A stretch of DNA of 64,000 nucleotides from Kitasatospora sp. SUK 42 (GTDB taxonomy: Bacteria > Actinomycetota > Actinomycetes > Streptomycetales > Streptomycetaceae): NCBI RefSeq assembly GCF_015776785.2, contig NZ_LFMD02000003.1, positions 108,506-172,505 on the forward strand. Reading direction: 5' to 3'. The notes beneath the pieces were generated by a model. It saw only the letters and a list, made by a program, of their open reading frames with translations. It was not told where the DNA came from and did not search any database. Position numbers and translations under genes: made by a program. Every line of letters starts with the position of its first letter. Position 1 is the first letter of the stretch. Shown piece by piece: positions 33,353 to 41,138 of the stretch.

Positions 33353-34153
33353 ATGACCACACGAACCGAGAACACCGACCACCCGGGCCGGTCCGGGGCC
33401 GATGCCCCGCGCGGGATCGTCGTCACCGGCGGCGGCACCGGCATCGGCCGGGCCACCGCCCGCGCCTTCACCGCGCACGGGGACCGGGTGCTCGTCGTCG
33501 GCCGCACCGCGACCACCCTGGCCGAGGCCGCCGACGGGCACCCGGGCGTCCACACCCTGGTCGCCGACCTCACCGACCCGGACGCCCCGGAGCGGATCGT
33601 CGACGCCGCCGTGCGCGAGCTCGGCGGCATCGACGTCCTCGTCAACAACGCCGCCGCGCTGGGGTACCGCCCGCTCGATGCCCTGGACCGGGCCGAGGCG
33701 CGGCGCCAGCTCGACACCAACCTGCTGGCGCCGGTGCTGCTCACCCGGGCCGCGCTCGCGCCGCTGGCCGCACGCTCCGGCACGGTGGTGAACATCGGCT
33801 CGGCCGGCGCGCTCGGCCTGCGCTCCTGGCCGGAGAACAGCCTGTACGGGGCCACCAAGGCCGGCCTGGACTTCCTCACCCGGTCCTGGGCCGTCGAACT
33901 GGCCCCGCGCGGCATCCGGGTGGTGGGCCTCGCACCCGGGGTGACCGACACCGCCCCCGAGCCGGCGCCGGGCGGCCCGGGCGCCGATCCGCGGTACGCG
34001 GCGTTCCTGGAGCAGACCGCCGCCCGGACACCGAGCGGCCGGGTCGCCCGCCCCGAGGAGATCGCCTGGTGGATCGTCCAGCTCACCCGGCCCGAGGCCG
34101 GGTACACCAACGGCCTGGTGCTGCCGGTGGACGGCGGCCTCTCGCTCACCTAG
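33353..34153 (+). CDS. Short-chain dehydrogenase/reductase
   Basis: The 266-residue classical SDR has [37 protein letters not shown], catalytic YGATK near 164 and the C-terminal [10 protein letters not shown]. It is not ActIII-like, so it probably acts on a later polyketide intermediate or a sugar, or as an accessory ketoreductase. The ATG at 33353 lies 7 bases after a SARP-type -10 with no ribosome site. The upstream in-frame ATG at 33323 lies inside the operator and is unlikely. The next gene, a glycosyltransferase, is 83 bases downstream. Confidence 0.85.
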   Translation: MTTRTENTDHPGRSGADAPRGIVVTGGGTGIGRATARAFTAHGDRVLVVGRTATTLAEAADGHPGVHTLVADLTDPDAPERIVDAAVRELGGIDVLVNNAAALGYRPLDALDRAEARRQLDTNLLAPVLLTRAALAPLAARSGTVVNIGSAGALGLRSWPENSLYGATKAGLDFLTRSWAVELAPRGIRVVGLAPGVTDTAPEPAPGGPGADPRYAAFLEQTAARTPSGRVARPEEIAWWIVQLTRPEAGYTNGLVLPVDGGLSLT

Positions 34154-34162
34154 ACCCGGGCC

Positions 34163-34210
34163 GACCACCGCCGAACCGCCGACCACCGCCGAACCGCCGA
34201 CCACCGCGCC
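34163..34210. repeat. 18-bp tandem repeat between genes
   Basis: GACCACCGCCGAACCGCC occurs at 34163-34180 and 34181-34198, with a partial third copy to 34210, in the gap between the SDR and a glycosyltransferase. Confidence 0.9.
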
Positions 34211-34236
34211 GGCCCGTCCGAGAGGGGAACGCCCAG

Positions 34237-35553
34237 ATGCGGGTCCTGTTCCAGCCGTTCGCCGCCGCCACCCACGTGGCCGCCCAGGTGCCGCTCGCGT
34301 GGGCGCTGCGCGCCGCCGGGCACGAGGTCCGCGTCGCCACCCAGCCCGACGCGGCGGAGTCCATCGCGCGGGCCGGCCTCAGCGCGGTGCCGGTCGGCGA
34401 ACCGCTGTACGTCGCGGCCAAGATGAACCCCGACGAGTCGGGCCTGCCGGAGGAACTGCGCGACGACGCCTGGCTGCGGGTCCTCGATCCGGGCGAGATC
34501 CGCCCGGCCCGGCTGTCCGCCGACCACCTGCACGGTGTCTTCGCCACCTGGACGCCGCTGGTGCACCGCAACACGGTGCCGGACCGGATGATCGACGACC
34601 TGGTCGCGTTCGCCCGGGACTGGCGGCCGGACCTGGTGGTCTGGGACACCATGACCTTCGCGGGACCGGTCGCCGCCCGGGTCTGCGGCGCCGCCCACGC
34701 CCGGCTGATGTTCGGCCTCGACCTGGTCGGCCTGCTCCGCGAGCGCTATCTGGCCGTGCTCGGCCGGCGGCCGGCCGAGCTGCGGGACGATCCGCTGGAG
34801 GAGTGGCTGGGGCAGGTCCTGGAGCGGTACGGGATGACCGGTCCGGGCCGCGGCTTCGACGAGGAGCTGGTGGTCGGGCAGTGGACGATCGACCCGGTGC
34901 CCACCTCCCTGGCCCTGCCGCTCCGCACGCCCCGCGTCCCGGTCCGCTACGTGCCGTACAACGGCCCGGCGGCGGTGCCCGGTTGGCTGGACGAGGCGCC
35001 CCGCCGGCGCCGGATCTGCCTCACCCTGGGCGTCTCGTTCCGCGAGGTGGTCGGCGGGGACCAGGCGTCGGTCGGCGACCTCCTCGCGGCCGTCGCCGAC
35101 CTGGACGTGGAGGTGGTGGCCACGCTCGACTCCGAACAGCTGGCCTCGATCGGGCCGCTGCCGCCGAACGTGCGCGCGGTGGACTTCGTCCCGCTGAACG
35201 AGCTGCTGCCGAGCTGCTCCGCGGTCATCCACCACGGGGGCGCCGGCACCTTCCTCACCGCGCTGGCCCACGGGGTGCCGCAGGTCGTGGTGCCGTCCCG
35301 GATGTGGTGCAACACCCCGCGGGCGGAGCGGGCCCGGGCCGTCGGCCTGGCCCTGACCTGCCCGCCGGAGAAGCTGACCCCCGGCCGGCTGCGCGCGATG
35401 GTGACCAGGGTCCTGGAGGACCCCTCGTTCGCGCGCGCCGCGGCCCGGGTGCGGGCCGAGCTGCTCGGCACGCCGGCCCCCCGGGAGCTGGTGCCGGTCC
35501 TGGAGCGCCTGGTCGCCGAGCACCGCGCCGGTCGGCGCCAAAGCGGGACATGA
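34237..35553 (+). CDS. Glycosyltransferase GT1-type, no. 2
   Basis: The 438-residue GT-B enzyme begins RVLFQPFAAATHVAAQVPLA, with a second conserved block RPDLVVWDTMTFAGPVAA, the mid-domain VRYVPYNGPAAVPGWL and the donor motif VIHHGGAGTFLTALAHGVPQ near 329. It is the same subfamily as nos. 3 and 4. GAGAGGGG precedes the ATG. It is probably in one transcript with the SDR upstream and perhaps with the MarR gene downstream, whose start is 53 bases away. Confidence 0.93.
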   Translation: MRVLFQPFAAATHVAAQVPLAWALRAAGHEVRVATQPDAAESIARAGLSAVPVGEPLYVAAKMNPDESGLPEELRDDAWLRVLDPGEIRPARLSADHLHGVFATWTPLVHRNTVPDRMIDDLVAFARDWRPDLVVWDTMTFAGPVAARVCGAAHARLMFGLDLVGLLRERYLAVLGRRPAELRDDPLEEWLGQVLERYGMTGPGRGFDEELVVGQWTIDPVPTSLALPLRTPRVPVRYVPYNGPAAVPGWLDEAPRRRRICLTLGVSFREVVGGDQASVGDLLAAVADLDVEVVATLDSEQLASIGPLPPNVRAVDFVPLNELLPSCSAVIHHGGAGTFLTALAHGVPQVVVPSRMWCNTPRAERARAVGLALTCPPEKLTPGRLRAMVTRVLEDPSFARAAARVRAELLGTPAPRELVPVLERLVAEHRAGRRQSGT

Positions 35554-35606
35554 CGTACCGTCGAAAGGGAAACGATCACGGCTCCCCCGGTTGAGGTGAA
35601 CCGCCC

Positions 35607-36044
35607 TTGAGGACCCACATCCCCTATCTCCTGGCCGTGGCCAGCACGGTGGCGACGCGCCGGGTGGACGAGCACCTGCACGACTACGATCTGACGGTCC
35701 GTCAGTACGGCCTGCTCGCCCAGCTGTCCCACGAACCCGGGCTGACCATGGCGGACCTGGCCCGTCAGCTCGGCATCGCCCGGCAGTCGGTGCACCGGCT
35801 CGTCGACGAACTGGTCGAGGCCGACCACGTGCGCCGCCGGCCCGGAGCCGACGACCGCTCGCGCCGGCTGGAACTCACCGACACGGCCCGCTACATGCTG
35901 ACCCGGATCGACGGCCCGCTCGCGCGGGTGGAGGCGGACCTGCTCGGCGACCTCGACCCGGACGAGGTCGAGACCCTGCGCGAGCTCCTCCAGCGGGTGC
36001 TGGCGCACGCCACCGACGACGAGGCGTGGCTGCCCGCCCGGTGA
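35607..36044 (+). CDS. MarR-family transcriptional regulator
   Basis: The 145-residue winged-helix protein has TVRQYGLLAQLSHEPG, MADLARQLGIARQSVHRLVD (recognition helix) and the wing ADDRSRRLELTDTAR, with C-terminal dimer helices. MarR proteins usually sense small phenolics or the pathway product and repress export or resistance genes. The exporter promoter at 26286-26341 has unexplained inverted repeats and is a candidate target. The TTG start is supported by GAGGTG 8 bases upstream. Confidence 0.85.
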   Translation: MRTHIPYLLAVASTVATRRVDEHLHDYDLTVRQYGLLAQLSHEPGLTMADLARQLGIARQSVHRLVDELVEADHVRRRPGADDRSRRLELTDTARYMLTRIDGPLARVEADLLGDLDPDEVETLRELLQRVLAHATDDEAWLPAR

Positions 36045-36076
36045 CGTCCCCCGACGGACGGGGCCGGGAACGGAGG

Positions 36077-36119
36077 TCGAGAACGCGTCGAGGAGAGGTC
36101 GAGGCCGCCTTCCTACGCT
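36077..36119 (+). promoter_or_regulatory. SARP operator of glycosyltransferase no. 3
   Basis: Three heptads TCGAGAA (36077-36083), TCGAGGA (36088-36094) and TCGAGGC (36099-36105) at exact 11-bp period precede TACGCT (36114-36119) by 8 bases. The ATG follows 7 bases later. This is the clearest example of the cluster-wide pattern. Confidence 0.88.
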
Positions 36120-36126
36120 CGCCCCC

Positions 36127-37437
36127 ATGCGAGTGCTATTTGTGACCGTGGCCGCCAAGGCCCACTTCCACGTCCAGGTGCCCTTGGCGTGGGCGCTGCG
36201 CGCCGCCGGCCACGAGGTGCGCGTGGCCAGCCAGCCCGACCTGCTGGACACCATCGTCGCGGCCGGCCTGCCCGCGACCGCGGTGGGACCGCCGCTCGCC
36301 CAGGAGGAGTCCGTGGCGGAGCTGCGGCGCCGGCAGGAGCGGGCGGCCGCGCGCCTGACGGACCCTCCCGACGCCCAGGAGCTCATGCGGATGACGGAGG
36401 ACCGGCCCGAGCGCCTGACGCCCGACTTCCTCGACGGCCTGTTCACCGTGATGACCTCCGCCATCTTCCAGAACTTCTCGGCCGAGGAGACCGTCGACGA
36501 CCTGGTCACGCTGGCCCGGCGCTGGCGTCCCGACCTCGTCGTCTGGGACACCCTGCTGATGGGCGGGGCCGTCGCCGCCCGGGCCGCCGGTGCCGCGCAC
36601 GCACGCCTGCTCTACGGCCTGGACCTGGTGGGCACGATGCGGCGACGGCACCGGGAGTCGCTGACCGCCCGGCCCGGGGAGCTGCGCGAGGACCCGCTCG
36701 CCGAGTGGCTGGACTGGACGGCGGCCCGGTACGGCGGCGGGTTCAGCGAAGACCTGGTGACCGGTCAGTGGACCCTCGACCCCGCGCCGGCCGCGCTGCG
36801 CACGCCCACCGACCTGCCCTGGGTACCGGTGCGGCACGTCCCGTACAACGGGCGGGCGGTGCTGCCGCCGTGGCTGCGAGAACCATCGCGCCGGCCCCGG
36901 GTCTGCCTGACCCTCGGGATCTCCTTCCGCGAGGTGATGGGCGGCGAACGGACCTCCGTGCCGGTGCTGCTGGAGGCACTGGCCGAGCTGGACGCGGAGG
37001 TGGTGGCGACCCTGGACACGGCGCAGCTGGCCGAGGCCGGCCCGTTGCCGGACAACGTCCGGGCGGTGGACTTCGTCCCACTGGACGCGCTGCTGCCGTC
37101 CTGCTCCGCGATCGTTCACCAGGGCGGCTTCGGCACCGCGCAGAACGCGCTGGTGCACGGCGTCCCGCAGGTCGTCGTCCCCAACGACCTGTGGGACCTG
37201 CGCCCCCGGGCGGAGCTGATCGAGTGGTCAGGGGCGGGAGTGCGCTGGTCCGGCACCGGTCCGCTGACCCCGGCGGAGCTGCACGGGCTGGTGACCCGGG
37301 TGCTCAAGGACCCGTCGTTCGCGCGCGGGGCGGCGCGGCTCCGGGACGAGATCGGGGCCATGCCCTCGCCCGCCGATCTGGTCCCGGTCCTCGAAGGGCT
37401 GACCCACCGGCACCGGCGGGCCGCCTGGGCCGGCTGA
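36127..37437 (+). CDS. Glycosyltransferase GT1-type, no. 3
   Basis: The 436-residue GT-B enzyme begins MRVLFVTVAAKAHFHVQVPLA, has RPDLVVWDTLLMGGAVAAR, the mid-domain VRHVPYNGRAVLPPWL and the donor motif IVHQGGFGTAQNALVHGVPQ near 325. The first Gly-adjacent His of HHGG is Gln here, which may affect sugar-phosphate binding. It has no ribosome-binding site and is read from a leaderless SARP-type promoter. It converges on the RmlD-like gene with a hairpin between them. Confidence 0.93.
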   Translation: MRVLFVTVAAKAHFHVQVPLAWALRAAGHEVRVASQPDLLDTIVAAGLPATAVGPPLAQEESVAELRRRQERAAARLTDPPDAQELMRMTEDRPERLTPDFLDGLFTVMTSAIFQNFSAEETVDDLVTLARRWRPDLVVWDTLLMGGAVAARAAGAAHARLLYGLDLVGTMRRRHRESLTARPGELREDPLAEWLDWTAARYGGGFSEDLVTGQWTLDPAPAALRTPTDLPWVPVRHVPYNGRAVLPPWLREPSRRPRVCLTLGISFREVMGGERTSVPVLLEALAELDAEVVATLDTAQLAEAGPLPDNVRAVDFVPLDALLPSCSAIVHQGGFGTAQNALVHGVPQVVVPNDLWDLRPRAELIEWSGAGVRWSGTGPLTPAELHGLVTRVLKDPSFARGAARLRDEIGAMPSPADLVPVLEGLTHRHRRAAWAG

Positions 37438-37454
37438 GCCGGCCGAATCGGCAC

Positions 37455-37479
37455 CCGGCCCCGCCGTCAGCGGGGCCGG
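37455..37479. terminator. Terminator hairpin between convergent genes
   Basis: Arms 37455-37464 and 37470-37479 pair over 10 bp with a 5-base loop. The right arm overlaps the last codons of the 37467 gene. Confidence 0.7.
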
Positions 37480-38396
37480 TCCGGTTCCTCCCGGGGCGCC
37501 GCCGACAGCGCCTCGGCCAGCGCCTCCCGCCAGGGCCGGGGGGCCGGGATGCCCACCTCGTGCCAGCGGTCGTGGCCGAGAACGGTGTACCGCGGCCGGG
37601 AGGCGGAGCCGGCGACGGCCGCCGCGGGCACCGGCCGCACCAGGCCGGGATCGGCACCGACCAGCCGGAACACCTCGCGGGCCAGCTCGTACCAGCTGGC
37701 CCGGCCGGCGTTGGTGGCATGGAAGACGCCCCGCGCGCCCGGGGTCCGGCCGAGCGCGAGCAGCAGCCGCGCGACGTCCGCCGCCCAGGTCGGCTGCCCC
37801 ACCAGGTCCGCCACCACGTCGACAGTCCGGCCGGCCCTGGCCCGTTCGGCCATCACCCCGACGAAGCTGCGGCCGTGCGCACCGTGCAGCCAGGCGGTGC
37901 GGACCACCGCGCCGAGGTCCGGCAGCAGTGCGAGGACGGCCCGCTCACCCGCGGCCTTGCTGCGCCCGTAGGCGTTGCGCGGGGCGGTCGGATGCCCCTC
38001 CGGGTACGGGGAGTCGGCGTCGCCGGGGAAGACGTAGTCGGTGGACAGGTGCAGCAGCCGGGTGCCGTGCCGGGCGCACAGTGCGGCCAGCTGCCGCGGC
38101 CCGTCCCCGTTGACCCGCAGCGCCCGCGCCTCGTCCGCCTCGGCGGCCTCCACCGCCGTGTAGGCCGCGCAGTTGACCACCAGGTCGGGGCGGTGCCGGG
38201 CGAAGGCCTCGACGAGCGCGTCGGGGTCGGTGACGTCCAGAGCCCGCCGGTCCAGGGCGACCGCGGTCACGCCCTCGGCGGCCAGCGCCGCCGTCACCTC
38301 GTGCCCGAGCAGCCCGCCGGCCCCGGTGACGAGCCATCTCGTCGGGCGCGGAAAGGGCGTCTTGGGCCAGCGGTCGGCAGGGAGCGAGGAGTTCAC
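37467..38396 (-). CDS. dTDP-4-dehydrorhamnose reductase-like (RmlD) protein
   Basis: The 309-residue extended SDR has RWLVTGAGGLLGHEVTAAL, VVNCAAYTAVEAAEAD, STDYVFPGD and the catalytic YGRSK near 149, all typical of RmlD/StrL. It reduces the C4 keto group of an L-configured dTDP-sugar. It is the third 4-ketoreductase candidate in the cluster, suggesting several different sugars. The GTG start lies 7 bases from a SARP-type -10, so it is probably leaderless. Confidence 0.88.
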   Translation of the reverse strand: MNSSLPADRWPKTPFPRPTRWLVTGAGGLLGHEVTAALAAEGVTAVALDRRALDVTDPDALVEAFARHRPDLVVNCAAYTAVEAAEADEARALRVNGDGPRQLAALCARHGTRLLHLSTDYVFPGDADSPYPEGHPTAPRNAYGRSKAAGERAVLALLPDLGAVVRTAWLHGAHGRSFVGVMAERARAGRTVDVVADLVGQPTWAADVARLLLALGRTPGARGVFHATNAGRASWYELAREVFRLVGADPGLVRPVPAAAVAGSASRPRYTVLGHDRWHEVGIPAPRPWREALAEALSAAPREEPDRPR

Positions 38397-38403
38397 CCGG
38401 CCG

Positions 38404-38435
38404 AGCCTGCCCGCGCCCGGTCGAGCATCCGGCGA
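38404..38435 (-). promoter_or_regulatory. SARP operator of the RmlD-like gene
   Basis: On the minus strand TCGCCGG (38435-38429) and TCGACCG (38424-38418) at 11-bp period are followed after 8 bases by CAGGCT (38409-38404). The GTG starts 7 bases later. Confidence 0.68.
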
Positions 38436-38464
38436 CGTGCCCTGGTCGCCCCCGGACCGTCCGC

Positions 38465-38507
38465 TCCAGCGGTCGTCGACCGATCGGTGACCGGGGCCGC
38501 CCAGACT
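38465..38507 (+). promoter_or_regulatory. SARP operator of the isomerase-like gene
   Basis: TCCAGCG (38465-38471), TCGACCG (38476-38482) and GTGACCG (38487-38493) at 11-bp period precede CAGACT (38502-38507) by 8 bases. It is paired back-to-back with the 38404-38435 operator. Confidence 0.7.
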
Positions 38508-38538
38508 CGGACGTCGAGATCCCGATCCTGGAGGAGCG

Positions 38539-38871
38539 ATGGCGCTGTTCGCGGTCCTGGCGACCCAGTCCCCCACCGGCATTTCCGCCGACGACTTCCG
38601 CCGGCGGCTCCCCGAAGGCTTCGCGTACATCAAGGAGTTGGTGGACAAGGGCGTCATCCGGCACAACTGGATCCGGGTCGGCGCCTCGGGCGGACTGCTG
38701 ATCTACCGGGTCGACTCGCACGAGGAGCTCAACACCCTGCTGTACGGGAACCCGCTCAGCCCCCACCTGCGCTTCGAGGTGATCCCGCTGGCGGAGGTCG
38801 GCGGCTTCGACCCCAGGGCCTTCGAGGCCATCACCTTAGAGTCCGCGGCCGCCGAGCGGCCGACCGGCTGA
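38539..38871 (+). CDS. Muconolactone-isomerase-like small protein
   Basis: The 110-residue protein (MALFAVLATQSPTGISADDF, EGFAYIKELVDKGVI, LLIYRVDSHEELNTLLYGNP) resembles ferredoxin-fold muconolactone isomerase and related YCII/ABM-like domains. It could isomerise or cyclise a polyketide intermediate, or act as a small oxygenase partner. GGAGGAG lies just before the ATG. A rare TTA leucine codon at 38836-38838, near the 3' end, would make full translation depend on the bldA tRNA. Confidence 0.65.
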   Translation: MALFAVLATQSPTGISADDFRRRLPEGFAYIKELVDKGVIRHNWIRVGASGGLLIYRVDSHEELNTLLYGNPLSPHLRFEVIPLAEVGGFDPRAFEAITLESAAAERPTG

Positions 38872-38891
38872 CGCCCCGCGGCGTCAGCCGG
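38864..38891. terminator. Terminator hairpin overlapping two stop codons
   Basis: Arms 38864-38875 and 38880-38891 form a perfect 12-bp stem with a 4-base loop. The stop codons of both convergent genes lie in the arms. Confidence 0.8.
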
Positions 38892-39852
38892 CCAGCAGCG
38901 CGCGGGCGAGGGCGCGGTAGAAGGCCAGGACCCCGGGTTCCTTCGGGGACAGGTGGCCGCGCTCGGCGAACCGGGAGCCGGCCACCCGCTGGACGGCCTC
39001 CATGCCCAGCCGGTCCTCCCGGTTCACCACCGCGACGCTGCGCGCGCTCTCCTCGCGGAGCGCGTCCAGGTCCTGGCCGTCGAGCGCGGCCGGATGCGTC
39101 AGCACTCCGCCCCGGACCTCGATCCGGTCGATGGCGAGCGGGATCATGCTGATCCAGACCACCGAGTCCCCGAACGCCGCGAGGCTCGCGGAGGGGAACA
39201 CCGCGCAGTTGTACATGGTGGCCCGTTGATCGGCGCTGAGCGGCAGCGCCGTGGACGCCAACGGTTCCCGGAACGGGCTGAGCAGCCGGGTGACCCAACG
39301 GGAATCGCTGCGCACCTCCATCGCTCCGCCGGGCGGGGTGATCAGCGCGACGGTCGTCGGGTGGAGCCCCATCGCGTGGTAGTTCTCGTGGGCGTTCTGC
39401 ACCGCGATCTTCCAGTTGCACCGCCACACTTCGGTGAAGCCGGTGACCGGCGTCATCTCCGTCAGCCGGTAGGCGGCGAGTTCCTCGCCGATCCGGCCCA
39501 GGTGGGGTGCCAGGGGCTCGGCATCCGGGGCGGCGTTGACGAAGACGAAGCCCTGCCACTCCTCCACCGACGTGGGCGGGCGGCGCGCGCCCGTAGCGGA
39601 CCTGGCGCGCAGGACCCCGTCCTCCTCCCTGGTCACGGTGAAGGGCCGGCCGGCGGGCGCGAGGGTCACCGACGCGCCCGCCTCGGCCAGGTCGCCGACA
39701 TGACCGGCCAGCAGCCACGAGCGTCCGAAGACCCGTTCGCGTTCGGCCGCCCACAGCTCCGGCGACGTGAAGGCCGCCGGGGACAGGCTCACCCGGGGGG
39801 CGTCCTCGTCCAGGTACCGCCCCAGCTCCGCCACGATCTCCGTGAGCGTCAT
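38884..39852 (-). CDS. Rieske-type oxygenase alpha-like protein lacking the Rieske domain
   Basis: The 322-residue protein aligns by eye along its whole length with the Rieske oxygenase at 45096: shared starts TEIVAELGRYL / TAELERYL, VFGRSW, EEWQGFVFVN, CNWKIAV and SRFAERGHLSPKEPGVL. The segment that in the paralogue holds the 2Fe-2S ligands (CRH and CPYH) is deleted and replaced by about 15 residues. The mononuclear iron site ENYHAMGLH is kept. It thus cannot take electrons by its own Rieske centre. It may form a mixed oligomer with the full-length paralogue, or do non-redox chemistry. Its ATG overlaps the glycosyltransferase stop. Confidence 0.85.
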   Translation of the reverse strand: MTLTEIVAELGRYLDEDAPRVSLSPAAFTSPELWAAERERVFGRSWLLAGHVGDLAEAGASVTLAPAGRPFTVTREEDGVLRARSATGARRPPTSVEEWQGFVFVNAAPDAEPLAPHLGRIGEELAAYRLTEMTPVTGFTEVWRCNWKIAVQNAHENYHAMGLHPTTVALITPPGGAMEVRSDSRWVTRLLSPFREPLASTALPLSADQRATMYNCAVFPSASLAAFGDSVVWISMIPLAIDRIEVRGGVLTHPAALDGQDLDALREESARSVAVVNREDRLGMEAVQRVAGSRFAERGHLSPKEPGVLAFYRALARALLAG

Positions 39853-41138
39853 GCCGCTCCTTCTCCCTTCCGGTGACGGGCCGTGAGCCGTTCGATGACG
39901 GTGACGGCCTCGTTCGGTGTCGGCAACTCCTGGATCTCCCGCCGCAGCCGTCGTGCGTGTTCGGCGAACGACGGCTCGTCGAGCACCCGCGCGACCGTCT
40001 CCCGGAAGCGGTCGCGGGTGAACGAACGCAGCGGCAGGGCAAGGAGGTTGCCCTGTTTCTCGTACTCCTCACCCATGGCCTCGGTGACCCACTCCCAGCC
40101 GGTGAGGAGGACCTGGGGCACGCCGTGGAACTCGGCGGTGGCCTTGGTCTGGTAACCGGCGTGGTGCACGACGGCCGCGCAGGTCGGCAGCAGGTCGTGC
40201 ATCGGCACGTGGTCGACCACCCGCACGGTGCCCGGGAGCCGCGGCAGGTGGGCGCGCTGCCGTTCGGAGAGTGCGGCGACCACCTCGACGTCCAGGTCGG
40301 CCAGGGCGTCCAGCATGCCGGCGAGCACCGCGTCGAGGTCCCACAGGCCGTAGCCGCCGTCGATGCTCACCCCGAGGGTGAGGCAGACCCGGGGCCGCGC
40401 CGGCGGCTCGCGCAGCCAACGGGGCACGACGGAGCGGCCGTTGTACGGGACGTAGCGCGCGGGGACGGTGGGCACGCCCAGGTCCTCGCGCAGACCGGCC
40501 GGGCGGGTGTCGACGGTCCACTGGCCGGTGAGCACCGACTCGTCGAAGCGGGCCGACGCGCCCAGGCGCTCCAGGGTCCAGTCCAGCCATTCCGCCGTCG
40601 GGTCCTCGCGGTGTTCGGGCGGCTGCTCGGCCGCCAGTCGCAGGAACTCCCGACGGGTGCCCAGTTGCATGGCCAGCTCGGGGCCGGACACCACGCGGGC
40701 GTGGGCCGCCCCCACCGTGAGCGCGGCGACCGGGCCGGCCAGGCACAGCGTCTCCCAGATGACCAGGTCCGGCCGCCAGTGCCGGGCGAAGGCCACCAGC
40801 TCGTCGATCAGCTGGTCAGAGTTCAGGCGGGAGTTCAGGGCGGGGACGATGACGCTCTCGTAGCCGAGCTGGTCCGCCCAGGTGTCCTGGCGGTCCGGCT
40901 CCCGCTGCTGGTCGGCGGTGCCGAAGTGGGCGATGGCCTCCTGGTGGAACGGCCCGAGGCCCTCGTACCACGGCGGGCAGTCGAGCGGGACGGCCGTGAT
41001 CCCGGTCCGGGTGACGGTCTCCACCACGTCGGGGACGCAGGCGGCGCGGACCTCGTGCCCGGCGGTGCGCAGCGCCCACGCCAGCGGTGCGAGCAGCTGG
41101 AAGTGGCTGCCTTCCAGCGAGGCGAACAGGACCCTCAT
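39849..41138 (-). CDS. Glycosyltransferase GT1-type, no. 4
   Basis: The 429-residue GT-B enzyme begins MRVLFASLEGSHFQLLAPLA, has RPDLVIWETLCLAGPVAA, ARYVPYNGRSVVPRWL and the altered donor motif VVHHAGYQTKATAEFHGVPQ near 328 (HHAGYQT instead of HHGGxGT). It overlaps by ATGA both the upstream P450-like gene and the downstream Rieske-less gene. Overlap with a heme-less P450-like partner is the arrangement of AknS/AknT and DesVII/DesVIII, so this transferase probably needs that helper. Confidence 0.93.
   Translation of the reverse strand: MRVLFASLEGSHFQLLAPLAWALRTAGHEVRAACVPDVVETVTRTGITAVPLDCPPWYEGLGPFHQEAIAHFGTADQQREPDRQDTWADQLGYESVIVPALNSRLNSDQLIDELVAFARHWRPDLVIWETLCLAGPVAALTVGAAHARVVSGPELAMQLGTRREFLRLAAEQPPEHREDPTAEWLDWTLERLGASARFDESVLTGQWTVDTRPAGLREDLGVPTVPARYVPYNGRSVVPRWLREPPARPRVCLTLGVSIDGGYGLWDLDAVLAGMLDALADLDVEVVAALSERQRAHLPRLPGTVRVVDHVPMHDLLPTCAAVVHHAGYQTKATAEFHGVPQVLLTGWEWVTEAMGEEYEKQGNLLALPLRSFTRDRFRETVARVLDEPSFAEHARRLRREIQELPTPNEAVTVIERLTARHRKGEGAA

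Noticed and set aside
30889..34149. A 1086-residue minus-strand open frame
   Set aside because: Antisense of a methyltransferase, glycosyltransferase and SDR gene, each with clear catalytic motifs. Ser/Arg-rich shadow composition.
34163..34210. Tandem repeat considered as a CRISPR array or operator array
   Set aside because: The units are contiguous without spacers and there is no period of 11 bp. No cas genes are nearby.
35554..35606. Possible SARP heptads before the MarR gene (TCGAAAG, ACGATCA)
   Set aside because: Only one heptad is convincing and the -10 position reads CCGGTT. The gene may simply be co-transcribed with the glycosyltransferase.
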